DNA of 16,307 bases from the NCBI GenBank assembly GCA_021806345.1, contig JAJZXP010000049.1, positions 1 to 16,307 of the forward strand. Reading direction: 5' to 3'. This stretch comes from Thermoplasmata archaeon. GTDB lineage: Archaea; Thermoplasmatota; Thermoplasmata; Thermoplasmatales; Thermoplasmataceae. Every line of letters begins with the position of its first letter. Position 1 is the stretch's first letter. Below are positions 7,376 through 14,881 of the stretch, in pieces. Position numbers and translations under genes: made by a program. The notes under the pieces are model-generated. The model searched no databases. It saw only the letters and a program-made list of their open reading frames with translations, and was not told the origin of the DNA.

Positions 7376-9855
7376 TACAAACCACCGCTTGCCCTTTGAT
7401 CTGAGGCTCTTAGAATCGATTCCAGAAACGCAAGTCTAAAGACTCCAACATTCTGGTCGTTTATAACATCCCAAATTCTTTTTATCCAGCTATTTCCAGA
7501 TTTTGTCTCTCCCAACTCAACAATATCGAGATTAAGTGTTATATCACAGATCTCTTTTCCAGGCAAGTTTACTTTCTTTATATAGTCTCCATCCCACACA
7601 CCTTTTGCAAATCTTTTTTCACTGTCCGGGGGAATATTTTCTCCTGCTATGGATCTTATGGAAGTTCTAATTTTACCATGATGTGAAAGAACCAGATAAA
7701 CGACAATATTATCCAATCCCTGATCTAGTGATATTAGTGCTGATGCAAACTCATGTCGGAAATATTTTCTCGAATTTGCTGATTGATTGTTCCAGTTAGC
7801 TTCTGGCGCTTTGGCGATTTGATCATACTCATACCCTTGCGGAATTCCAGCCTTATTTATTTTAGATTGAAAGGCCTGATGAACTTTCCCAACATCGTGC
7901 CATAAGGCAGCTGTTATCAAGTGCATTTCTAACTCCTGTGAGCTATTTGGAAAACCTATTGACTTAGATATTACAACAGCCTTCTCCATAACATCTTTTG
8001 AATGCTCACTGATTGTCTTCCAGTAAGACTGGGATGACGGGTCATCTGGAAAGGTGCAACTGTCTCGAGGCACACTTATATAAGCACTCTGGTTTAGAAC
8101 TTCAACTTCCATCTTATCACCAATATCCCATCCAATTTTTTTTGAATAATGCCCCTTTTTGGAATCAATCATTATTATCTGACCGTGGACTATTCGTTCT
8201 CCTATAGTAATTTTTTTCCATCCACCATTAATCCAGTCCCACTTATACAAAAGTTCCTTAGAATTCAATTCTTGTAATTTTCTTAAATCCTTTATTGGCG
8301 CCGGGCACAACTCATCTCTTCTTGGCATCTCTTCACTTTGTAGGGTATCAGCTTGTAGATCTCGCCAAAAAACATAAACGTGGTTATCATTGTTGTTTCT
8401 GACGTATTTTGATATATCTATGTCATAATCACTTAGGTCAGGAGATGTTTCAAATAGTTCTAGTATGTCTTTTTTCCTGATCGCTCCGTCCATTTTTATG
8501 TTGTAATTTATGCCATTGAATAGATTTTGCAAGGGTTTTTCCTCAATTCTGGAAAGAAATTCAGATGCATGCTCTATATCCTCTAATCCATAGGGTTCCG
8601 GATAATATTTCCCTTTTTCATCATTTAAACCAATATAAAATATATCAGCGCTCTCATATTCTCCTTCCCTGTTACATCTCCCGAATCTTTGTATTAATGA
8701 CTGGATTGGAGCTGTTTCTGTGTAAAGTGTTTTGCAGGAAATATCAATACCTGCTTCAACGACCTGGGTAGTTACTAAGATATATCCATCATCATTCAGT
8801 TTTCCCAGAAGTCTATTAAGAATATTCTGTCTGTCCGGAGGCCTATATTGAGAATGTAAAAGTAATAATATGTCTTTTTCTTTATATTCAGTGCGTTTAT
8901 TTACCAGTTTTTGTATCTCTTGAAATAGTTTTTTGGCTCTCTCTACTGTGTTTAATATTACTATCGTATTTGTCTTTGGTGAATGTTTTTTGATTATTTC
9001 CTCAGCAAGACTGCTAGGGTTCAAAGCATTATATTCAGATTTCGAAACTATCTTGTTTGCATTAATTCTCTTGCTTAGTGCATCGTTTTTAAGATCATTA
9101 TCACACAGTCTCAATATTTTGATTTTTGAGATATCTGTTTTTCCATCTATGCTCTTAAACCAGTTTCTATCAATGGTCGCACTCATCCAGATTGATTCAG
9201 TTTTTTTGATAACCCCGAATGTATCCCTAAACGAATCGAGCTGCACACTGGTCTTTAAACCAACTCCCATCAGCTGAATTTCATCAAACACCCACAAAGA
9301 ATCATTATTTAAAAGACCAAATTGCATCGGCCATCTGTATCTGCTGATTCCATATCCCCTGTTTAACGCCCTTGACAATAGCATATCTTGTGTTCCAATT
9401 ATGATAAGATCATTTTCCGGGTAAATATCCCATGGAGTTACTTCTTCACCCCCCATCAATGTCACTACTGATATTTTTTCGCTTTTGCTAAAATCTGGTA
9501 TATACTTTCTTACTTTCTCTTTGTCATTTGGGTCGAACTGAACTTCACCTGAGATCAGGTTAAGGTTATAAAGCCATTTAATAGCATTATCGCGAGTTTG
9601 TTCCACTATTACTCTCATCGGCAAACAATACACAAGTCTTCTGGGAACTTTCTCTTTGTTGTTTCTTTCCTGGTAAAGCCTTTTCCAGATCCATCCCAAT
9701 ATTATGTTAGCGGTTTTTCCAGTTCCCGTTGGAATATCAATATAGTGGTATAATTCATCGCAGGTGGCAAATTCAATTTGATAAGGATATGGATTTTTCC
9801 CAGTTGCTTTCTTGAATAGACCTTCATAACTTTCTTGAATAATTTTAGAATCCAT
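7375..9855 (-). CDS. cas3: Cas3 helicase-nuclease with C-terminal HD domain
   Basis: This 826-residue protein is the effector of the system. It is recruited to the R-loop and unwinds and degrades target DNA. The helicase part comes first: Walker A PTGTGKT (residues 42-48), DEIQ (191-194), SAT (225-227) and motif VI QRFGRCNREG (389-398). The HD nuclease is C-terminal, with H618, HD (653-654) in ALWHDVGKVH, H701 in FRHEFASAL, HH (725-726) and a final D near 819. Most type I Cas3 proteins have HD at the N terminus; the reverse order is what subtype I-G shows, as I recall. The ATG at 9855 is favoured because a TATA-like box lies about 28 bases upstream, giving a leaderless start; a GTG at 9873 would add six residues. 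It is the first gene of the operon and overlaps csx17 by one base. All catalytic motifs appear intact. Confidence 0.95.
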   Translation of the reverse strand: MDSKIIQESYEGLFKKATGKNPYPYQIEFATCDELYHYIDIPTGTGKTANIILGWIWKRLYQERNNKEKVPRRLVYCLPMRVIVEQTRDNAIKWLYNLNLISGEVQFDPNDKEKVRKYIPDFSKSEKISVVTLMGGEEVTPWDIYPENDLIIIGTQDMLLSRALNRGYGISRYRWPMQFGLLNNDSLWVFDEIQLMGVGLKTSVQLDSFRDTFGVIKKTESIWMSATIDRNWFKSIDGKTDISKIKILRLCDNDLKNDALSKRINANKIVSKSEYNALNPSSLAEEIIKKHSPKTNTIVILNTVERAKKLFQEIQKLVNKRTEYKEKDILLLLHSQYRPPDRQNILNRLLGKLNDDGYILVTTQVVEAGIDISCKTLYTETAPIQSLIQRFGRCNREGEYESADIFYIGLNDEKGKYYPEPYGLEDIEHASEFLSRIEEKPLQNLFNGINYNIKMDGAIRKKDILELFETSPDLSDYDIDISKYVRNNNDNHVYVFWRDLQADTLQSEEMPRRDELCPAPIKDLRKLQELNSKELLYKWDWINGGWKKITIGERIVHGQIIMIDSKKGHYSKKIGWDIGDKMEVEVLNQSAYISVPRDSCTFPDDPSSQSYWKTISEHSKDVMEKAVVISKSIGFPNSSQELEMHLITAALWHDVGKVHQAFQSKINKAGIPQGYEYDQIAKAPEANWNNQSANSRKYFRHEFASALISLDQGLDNIVVYLVLSHHGKIRTSIRSIAGENIPPDSEKRFAKGVWDGDYIKKVNLPGKEICDITLNLDIVELGETKSGNSWIKRIWDVINDQNVGVFRLAFLESILRASDQRASGGL

Positions 9856-9878
9856 ACCACTAAGCCTATTCACTTAAT

Positions 9879-9888
9879 CGTATATGTA
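9879..9888 (-). promoter_or_regulatory. Candidate promoter (TATA box) of the cas operon
   Basis: On the minus strand this reads TACATATACG, a moderate match to an archaeal TATA box. Its centre is about 28 bases before the cas3 ATG at 9855, which would give a leaderless or nearly leaderless operon mRNA. No clear Shine-Dalgarno site precedes the ATG at useful spacing. The call rests on position and a short A+T-rich match only. Confidence 0.45.
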
Positions 9889-10293
9889 ATTTGGGTTTAA
9901 GGAAACTCATCAAAGACATTCGTGTATTCTCCGATATCTGCGGATTCTGAGATAGAATATTGTGTAATGGAAAAAGTTCCAAGTTGTAAAATACAAACAA
10001 TATGGCCATTAACCATCCATACTAGGGTATTGATTCCCGTAGGCAATGCTTAAACTTGGTTAACCGAGTTAGTGAAATTTTAAAACTTAGTTCTATACGA
10101 AAGGTTAAGCCAATGCAAATTAATAACATTCGTAAATGAAATTCAACTAAACCTGCTAGTTCGTAAATATCATTGCACTTTTATTGTGATCAATTGCATT
10201 ACTTAGTATTGCGGATTTGGGTCTGTTGGCAAAGGATGCTTTATTTCACTAAGCACCGGAAAGTGAGCATAGGGTCAGCTATGCATAATATCG
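9889..10293. other. Divergent intergenic region with dyads and spaced repeats, no gene seen
   Basis: About 400 bases separate the cas operon from the divergent gene at 10322, and no convincing coding frame is seen. The stretch contains an 18-base near-perfect palindrome AACTTGGTTAACCGAGTT (10053-10070, one mismatch). A copy of its left arm, AACTTAGTT, starts exactly 31 bases further on (10084-10092). TTCGTAAAT also occurs twice, again 31 bases apart (10129-10137 and 10160-10168). A 6-bp dyad GCATAG/CTATGC (10267-10284) sits just before the next TATA box. These could be operators controlling the two divergent transcripts; that role is inference. Confidence 0.5.
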
Positions 10294-10301
10294 TTTATAT
10301 A
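10294..10301 (+). promoter_or_regulatory. Strong TATA box of the 517-residue membrane-anchored protein gene
   Basis: The sequence TTTATATA is a near-ideal archaeal TATA box. Its centre lies about 25 bases before the ATG at 10322, so the transcript should begin at or next to the start codon. No Shine-Dalgarno site is present, which agrees with a leaderless mRNA. A 6-bp dyad ends 10 bases upstream (10267-10284) and could be an operator. Confidence 0.7.
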
Positions 10302-10321
10302 CGGTTTGCAGATGCATTATA

Positions 10322-11875
10322 ATGAAAATTGAAAATTATTATCACACTTCCAGTAAAACATTTATTATAGAGCAAAAAGGAAAAGCCCCAAGCCAGTTAG
10401 ATAATTTTTTTGATTCTCTCGATATTTCAGATTTAATGGCCAATTTTGTCAAAAACACTTCAGAGATAGATAAACATTTTAATATTGATTCGGATCAAAC
10501 GACAGTCTTTCGATCCCTGAAAATAGGCAAACAACAAATAAAACTGCTGAAGGAAATATTCTCGGAAGTTAAATCAGATAAGGACAGCAGTGAAGTGCAC
10601 GATCAGATTAGAAATTCCACTGAACTTCATGGCCGTTACTTCTTGTTGAAAAGGAAGGGAGAAACAGTTTATAACCATTCAATAGAAAGTTTCATTGCTA
10701 TGAACCTATTAATGTACTCGCTAAGGGCATACAAATTTGAAAAACACATGAAACTTACAAAATATTTATTCCCACTGATTCAGGGAAAAATTTCAGGAAG
10801 TAGTCAGCCAGATAAGCTAAACGATATGGCCGATGCTCCTTTCGCTGCCATGCCTATCCTCACGCTGCACACAGAAAGACGAGATAATGTAGCTCCGGAA
10901 AGCGAGAATTTCGCCACATTATCTTTTTTTACCTTTATCGAGCAAAATAATTTACCGCCAGAATTTGTTGAAAATTTCACAGATACTTATGAGGGTGACA
11001 TTTTCCGATTAAACAGGATTCAAGTATATTCAAATACTCAAGACTCTTGGTTGGGTATTAAACAAGGGGAGAAAATCACTGTAAAAACTCTATTTGATAT
11101 TTTATCTGATTATTGTGAAACTAAATTAAAACTCTTTATCAGATATACTGAGACTTCTGGATATCGAAAACAATTGAGTGTTAACGAGTATTCATCCCTG
11201 AGTGGACGAATCTTAACTGACGATGAAAATGTACTTCCAATTCCTGATTTCAGATTTTTTAGAAGCAACCTTGAATCCGATTATGTTAAACTTTTACAAT
11301 ATGCGCAGGGACTTCTGAAAGTAATGAGATACAAAAGACCGGATAAAGAATTTGAATTGCGAGAATCAATAGAATCATTGGGAAGGATTATAACCAGGAG
11401 GGAAGACGATTCCATTACGTTTTTTTCAAAAAAATCAAACAGAATAGTATCATTTGCATCATTCAATGATAATTATCCTTTCAGGTCTTATTTTAGATTC
11501 GCAATACTAAATATGTTGCGAGCTGAGACACTGGGGTTGCATAGAATTACGCTATTAAATCTCAATAATAGGCTAGCAGAGATGGACTTCACTCCACCCA
11601 AGAAAGCACATATAAAATCCACAATAAGCAAAATTGGGTCGCTTTTAAATCTAGATTCAAATGATGATTTTGTAAGTGAAGAGATTCCGGCTTTGCAAGA
11701 ACTGAGTGGCATAAACACTCTATCTGACAGATTATTGGTCCAGTCAAACCTTCTTCTTTCATTGAGATTTTATGAAAATGAGGAAAGGATAATGAAATAC
11801 CAACTATTCATGTCGGTGTTGCTTTCAGTATTAACAACTCTGTTGTTGCTTCTCACAGTTTATAAAGTACTTTAG
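10322..11875 (+). CDS. Unrecognised 517-residue protein with C-terminal membrane anchor
   Basis: I do not recognise a family. The protein is 517 residues long, mostly soluble and rich in charged residues. It ends in one hydrophobic segment, LFMSVLLSVLTTLLLLLTVY (about residues 494-513), followed by only a few residues, so it is predicted to be tail-anchored with almost all of its mass in the cytoplasm. There is no signal peptide, Walker motif, HD, HNH or PD-(D/E)XK signature that I can see. The segment before the anchor (about 410-490) is probably helical and could mediate oligomerisation. Start choice is well supported by the TATA box about 25 bases upstream. It is divergent from the cas operon and shares its A+T-rich composition, so it may belong to the same acquired segment. 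A membrane-linked helper or fallback effector of the CRISPR system is possible but unproven; an unrelated accessory protein is equally possible. Confidence 0.8.
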   Translation: MKIENYYHTSSKTFIIEQKGKAPSQLDNFFDSLDISDLMANFVKNTSEIDKHFNIDSDQTTVFRSLKIGKQQIKLLKEIFSEVKSDKDSSEVHDQIRNSTELHGRYFLLKRKGETVYNHSIESFIAMNLLMYSLRAYKFEKHMKLTKYLFPLIQGKISGSSQPDKLNDMADAPFAAMPILTLHTERRDNVAPESENFATLSFFTFIEQNNLPPEFVENFTDTYEGDIFRLNRIQVYSNTQDSWLGIKQGEKITVKTLFDILSDYCETKLKLFIRYTETSGYRKQLSVNEYSSLSGRILTDDENVLPIPDFRFFRSNLESDYVKLLQYAQGLLKVMRYKRPDKEFELRESIESLGRIITRREDDSITFFSKKSNRIVSFASFNDNYPFRSYFRFAILNMLRAETLGLHRITLLNLNNRLAEMDFTPPKKAHIKSTISKIGSLLNLDSNDDFVSEEIPALQELSGINTLSDRLLVQSNLLLSLRFYENEERIMKYQLFMSVLLSVLTTLLLLLTVYKVL

Positions 11876-12009
11876 GCACTTTACTTAGACCCTCTCGCAA
11901 GGAAATTTTTCTTGATATTGACGGGCAATCAATTAGTGGTAAATCAGTTCTTCTTAATCTTGCTTCTTCACTTTGGCAACCAATTATTGGAGGAGAAACT
12001 TTAATGTGA
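11866..12009 (+). pseudogene. Possible remnant of a phosphoribosyltransferase-like gene
   Basis: A 47-codon open stretch begins right at the end of the preceding gene in another frame and stops at a TGA (12007-12009). It has no good start codon. Its translation, including RPSRKEIFLDIDG and later ASSLWQPIIGGETLM, reads like the interior of an orotate phosphoribosyltransferase-like protein: a substrate-loop region K-x-I-F-L-D-I-D and, some 20 residues on, the I-G-G-E-T turn. The 5' end, the PRPP-binding motif and the C terminus are absent. I read it as debris of a gene cut or displaced when neighbouring DNA was inserted. The resemblance is from memory and short, so chance coding-like sequence cannot be excluded. 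Confidence 0.3.
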
Positions 12010-12078
12010 GTGATAAGCAAAGAAATGAATTCATTCGATTCTAAAAAAGTAAATGTAACAATATTTCATGTTATCTCT

Positions 12079-12095
12079 GGCGTTCCGGAAACGCC
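12079..12095. repeat. Perfect 6-bp inverted repeat (GGCGTT/AACGCC)
   Basis: GGCGTT-CCGGA-AACGCC is a compact, G+C-rich hairpin in otherwise A+T-rich non-coding DNA. It is followed by the palindrome CCTTAAGG (12094-12101). No T-run follows on either strand, so it does not look like a terminator. It could be a regulatory site or a remnant of a mobile element end. Confidence 0.4.
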
Positions 12096-12137
12096 TTAAG
12101 GAAATAAGGGATCTTTCGCCTGGATGAAAATGATAGG

Positions 12138-12145
12138 TTTAATAA
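12138..12145 (+). promoter_or_regulatory. Candidate TATA box of the small membrane protein gene
   Basis: TTTAATAA lies about 26 bases before the ATG at 12168, the spacing expected for a leaderless archaeal transcript. The match is moderate, and no Shine-Dalgarno site precedes the ATG. Confidence 0.4.
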
Positions 12146-12167
12146 TCATAGTGCAGTCTTCCTCCAG

Positions 12168-12377
12168 ATGAGAAAGAGTGTTTATGGCATTGTCACCGTG
12201 GGAATTATCTCGGCTGTAATACTGATTATCAACATCCTGGCCTTTCAATACAGAATGGCAACCGAATATCTCTACGTCCTCGACATGGTTTATGTCATTG
12301 GAAACAGTGCCCACCTGGTGGCACTATCAATATCATCCAATGGTCTGGATATTACCTCAAGCGAAGTAAAACAATAA
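12168..12377 (+). CDS. Small predicted membrane protein, function unknown
   Basis: This 69-residue product has one clear hydrophobic helix near its N terminus (GIVTVGIISAVILIINILAF, residues 7-26), with positive residues before it. A second, weaker apolar stretch follows around residues 35-55 and the tail is polar. Codon choice is more G+C-rich than in the cas genes and resembles the transporter gene downstream, which supports real coding and a host origin. A TATA-like box sits about 26 bases upstream of the ATG. I recognise no family. It could be an intact small protein or the end of a longer membrane protein whose 5' part is lost; a short frame MKMIGLIIIVQSSSR ends in a TGA that overlaps its ATG. 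Confidence 0.5.
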   Translation: MRKSVYGIVTVGIISAVILIINILAFQYRMATEYLYVLDMVYVIGNSAHLVALSISSNGLDITSSEVKQ

Positions 12378-12588
12378 ATTTTGCATTGTTGCAGGGCATT
12401 TTCAAGTGTGGTGGCGGCAAACTGTTTTTGTCCAAAAGATCGAATCTGAATGCATTCTTAAAAATACAAATTTGATGATTTAACCTGAAAAGCCCATAAA
12501 AGACTGGGTTTAGAATTGTATGCAACCCTATAGACAGGATAAAAATGCATCTTCGTCTCCATCCGGAAAAACAATAGAAAAAATAGAG
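12378..12588. other. Intergenic stretch without a visible gene
   Basis: These 211 bases contain stops in all frames at short intervals and no coding-like translation on either strand. A weak dyad CCCA-TAAAAGAC-TGGG occurs at about 12496-12511. No T-run terminator for the small gene upstream is obvious. Confidence 0.5.
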
Positions 12589-12597
12589 TAAATATAC
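12589..12597 (+). promoter_or_regulatory. Candidate TATA box of the transporter transcript
   Basis: TAAATATAC is a fair archaeal TATA box. It predicts transcription start near 12618, which is exactly the A of an ATG opening a 16-codon frame, and about 40-55 bases before the likely transporter start. Confidence 0.5.
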
Positions 12598-12617
12598 AAA
12601 CTGTTGTTAAGTAAACT

Positions 12618-12668
12618 ATGTCGGGTAAATTCAAACTTACAACCCGATCAGCCATCCATGGAATATAA
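12618..12668 (+). CDS. Possible 16-residue upstream ORF (leader peptide) of the transporter
   Basis: The short frame MSGKFKLTTRSAIHGI begins where the TATA box at 12589-12597 predicts the mRNA start and ends with a TAA at 12666-12668. That stop overlaps the ATG at 12658 and lies 4 bases before the in-frame transporter ATG at 12673. Neither transporter start has a Shine-Dalgarno site, so ribosomes finishing this frame could reinitiate on the transporter. The arrangement is seen directly; translation of the peptide and a regulatory role are inference. Confidence 0.3.
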   Translation: MSGKFKLTTRSAIHGI

Positions 12669-14064
12669 TGCAATGGACAATGCAAAACTAAGCAGTGTCC
12701 ATAAGAAAATAACGTTGCTTTCCATAGGTGGGACATTTCTGGATGGATTTGACATATCAATAATTTCGGTAGCCCTTATTGTTATGTCAAAGTCACAGTT
12801 CGGGACAAATACCGCACTTGGAAGTGGCTTGATTGGCGCTTCAACCGTAATCGGAATGCTCATTGGGGCAATTCTCTTCGGTTATGTAACAGATCTGTAT
12901 GGAAGAAAAACGATGTACATGTACGACATGGTGCTGTTCATCATAATGACAATACTGGAGGCTTTTTCATTTAATTTTGCATCCCTATTCGCATTCAGGT
13001 TTTTGCTCGGGCTGGGTCTCGGGGCAGACTATGCAATCGGCGCAACAATAATAAGTGAATTCAGTCCTGTAAAATACAGGGGAAAACTGCTTGCAACCAA
13101 TGACCTATCATGGTATGTCGGAGCAATAACTGCAGCACTCACCGGATTTCTGCTGCTGCCGCTTGGAAGCGATTCGTGGAGATACATGTTCATTGTCGGT
13201 GTAATCCCGGCAGTGATTATCCTGATATTGAGAAAGGATGTCCCGGAATCGGTCAGATGGCTCGCCAACAAGGGAAAGGACGAACAGGCTGCGAGCATAG
13301 AACTTGAACTGACAGGCAGGCAGGATGACCTGAAGAAGGTAAGAAGGGACAACAAGAATCCAATAAGGGATCTCCTGAGCCCGAAATACTTCAGAAGCCT
13401 GCTGTTCATTGGCATTTTCTGGTTTGTATTTGATGCAGCATTCTATGGCATATCGATCTTCAGCCCAACAATTCTTGAGTTCCTTGGATTCACCAAGCAG
13501 TTCGCAGTCCTCGGATCAGCAGCATTTGACGCACTTGCAATCATTGGTGTGTTGCTTGCCATAATGTTGATAGACAGGATAGGCAGGAAGGCGATCACAA
13601 TCATAGGATTCACCGGGATGGTAATCAGCCTGGGTATACTGGGAGTCATTACGCATTTCTACTCAACCAAGGCAGAATTCCTAATCGTCGCAGTGCCAAT
13701 CTTCATCTTCTTCCTGATATTCTATATAACGGAGGCAATAGGACCCGGAACAACGGACTTCGTATATCCTGTGGAATTATTCCCAACAGAAGACAGGGCA
13801 ACGGCACAGGGTTTCGGAACATCTGTTAGCAGGATAGGTGCAATCCTTGGAATAACGGCATTCCCAATCATCGTTGCAGATGTGGGTTTCAGCACAAGTC
13901 TGTTCTTCTTCGCAGGCCTGTCTATCATCGGGTTGCTCACAACCATATTCCTAGGCATTGAGACAAAGGGAAAGTCCCTGGAAGAGATCAATATGATTGA
14001 AGAGCAGGAACCCCTTGAGGACAAGGAACCCGTTTCCAGGCCGATCGAATCTGAGGAAGCCTGA
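12658..14064 (+). CDS. MFS transporter, sugar-porter-like
   Basis: This 468-residue membrane protein has the 12-helix plan of the major facilitator superfamily, six helices on each side of a charged central loop (roughly residues 190-240). Motif A appears as GYVTDLYGRK after helix 2, and its counterpart as LIDRIGRK in the second half. RKDVPESVRWL after helix 6 and IETKGKSLEEI after helix 12 are the PESxRWL and PETKGxxLEE marks of the sugar porter family. EAIGPGTTDFVYPVELFPTEDR further resembles that family. It probably imports a sugar or other organic solute by proton symport; the substrate cannot be read from sequence. An ATG at 12673 (463 residues) is an equally good start; neither has a Shine-Dalgarno site. 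A T-run terminator follows the gene. Its G+C content is clearly higher than in the CRISPR half. Confidence 0.9.
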   Translation: MEYNAMDNAKLSSVHKKITLLSIGGTFLDGFDISIISVALIVMSKSQFGTNTALGSGLIGASTVIGMLIGAILFGYVTDLYGRKTMYMYDMVLFIIMTILEAFSFNFASLFAFRFLLGLGLGADYAIGATIISEFSPVKYRGKLLATNDLSWYVGAITAALTGFLLLPLGSDSWRYMFIVGVIPAVIILILRKDVPESVRWLANKGKDEQAASIELELTGRQDDLKKVRRDNKNPIRDLLSPKYFRSLLFIGIFWFVFDAAFYGISIFSPTILEFLGFTKQFAVLGSAAFDALAIIGVLLAIMLIDRIGRKAITIIGFTGMVISLGILGVITHFYSTKAEFLIVAVPIFIFFLIFYITEAIGPGTTDFVYPVELFPTEDRATAQGFGTSVSRIGAILGITAFPIIVADVGFSTSLFFFAGLSIIGLLTTIFLGIETKGKSLEEINMIEEQEPLEDKEPVSRPIESEEA

Positions 14065-14084
14065 AATTTTAAAGCACCAATTTA

Positions 14085-14094
14085 TTTTTTTTTT
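14085..14094 (+). terminator. T-run terminator after the transporter gene
   Basis: Ten consecutive T residues lie about 20 bases after the transporter stop. Archaeal RNA polymerase commonly terminates at such U-runs without needing a hairpin. The gene facing it ends at 14165, so the site lies between convergent genes. Confidence 0.65.
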
Positions 14095-14142
14095 CGAGAA
14101 TTCAATCTGGATAATCTCTCCCATCAGTAATTTTATGGGAAT

Positions 14143-14149
14143 AAAAAAA
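14143..14149 (-). terminator. T-run terminator after the metallo-beta-lactamase-fold gene
   Basis: On the minus strand seven T residues follow A+T-rich sequence starting about 15 bases past the stop at 14165. This fits an archaeal U-run terminator, paired with the opposite one at 14085-14094. Confidence 0.5.
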
Positions 14150-14164
14150 TTTTAAAATTTATTC

Positions 14165-14881
14165 TTAAAGTTCAATATCAGAAATTGGCAGTCGTACATT
14201 TTCCTTATGGCTTGCGCCTACGAGATTATACGTCTCATTGGTCAGGTGTACAGGTACCATCAGCCTAGCCTTACTTTCATTGAACACTTTCATGGCAGAA
14301 GAGTAAGTGGAATGCTTCCAGAATGCTGCTATTTCTGCATATTTGTCTGCATAGGTCATCTCATGGAACAGCACATCTGCATTTTCAGCAGCTTTAATGG
14401 CGTTTTCCGTGAATGCAGTATCTCCGCTGTATGTTACCACCTTTCCGTCACGCTCAATCCTGTATATGTTGTCGTCAATGATGTGGTTGCCCTTGAACAC
14501 CTCTATCCCATCCACATTGCCTCTCTCCACATACTCCGGTTCCATGTGGTGACTTTCCCTTTTCGGGGCGCTTTCCCTGAAAACAGAACTCATCCTGAAC
14601 CTTTCGTTGAATGGGGTGTTGTATAATTGGAGAATTTTCTCTGTTGTTGACTTAATGCCGTTGGGACCAATGACTGTCAGCGGCTCCTCCGACCTGTTTG
14701 ACGCCCTGTACCAGAGAAATTCTGCAAGCCCGCCGAAATGATCAAGGTGCATATGGCTGATAAGTACTTTCTCAACGGAACACGGGTCAATGTGGTTTTC
14801 CAGCAATGACTCCAGTGTGTGCGGACCAAAGTCCAAAACTATCTTCTTATCAATAAGCATTGAGACGTTCCTCTTTCCCAT
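14165..14881 (-). CDS. RNase Z-like metallo-beta-lactamase-fold hydrolase
   Basis: From the first ordinary ATG this is 238 residues. The metal site is intact: HMHLDH (H43, H45, D47, H48), GNH (H133), YSGDT (D154) and VPVHL (H212). The segment HEMTYADKYAEIA...KHSTYSSAMKVF resembles the RNase Z (tRNA 3' endonuclease) branch, where a His before Ser-Thr is conserved, but the protein is shorter than typical archaeal RNase Z, so another hydrolase role is possible. The first beta strand is missing from this start. The frame stays open for 14 codons upstream and encodes IQIKFLGNWSSHLE, a normal MBL-fold opening that begins at an ATA codon (14923-14921) placed 4 bases after a strong GAGGTGA. I therefore think the true protein starts at 14923 (252 residues). 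Promoter and possible operator lie at 14941-14970. Confidence 0.85.
   Translation of the reverse strand: MGKRNVSMLIDKKIVLDFGPHTLESLLENHIDPCSVEKVLISHMHLDHFGGLAEFLWYRASNRSEEPLTVIGPNGIKSTTEKILQLYNTPFNERFRMSSVFRESAPKRESHHMEPEYVERGNVDGIEVFKGNHIIDDNIYRIERDGKVVTYSGDTAFTENAIKAAENADVLFHEMTYADKYAEIAAFWKHSTYSSAMKVFNESKARLMVPVHLTNETYNLVGASHKENVRLPISDIEL

Noticed and set aside
9898..9912. GGAAACTCATCAAAG upstream of cas3, resembling the repeat end plus part of a spacer, considered as a relic repeat.
   Set aside because: Only the last six bases of the repeat match, with no stem or second copy nearby.
10583..10591. Nine-base match (AAGGACAGC) between the spacer at 65-99 and the membrane protein gene, considered as self-targeting.
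   Set aside because: The match is far too short for a protospacer and does not extend on either side.
12604..12657. TTG start giving the transporter 18 extra residues.
   Set aside because: The extension is not like MFS N termini, and the predicted transcription start lies downstream of the TTG.
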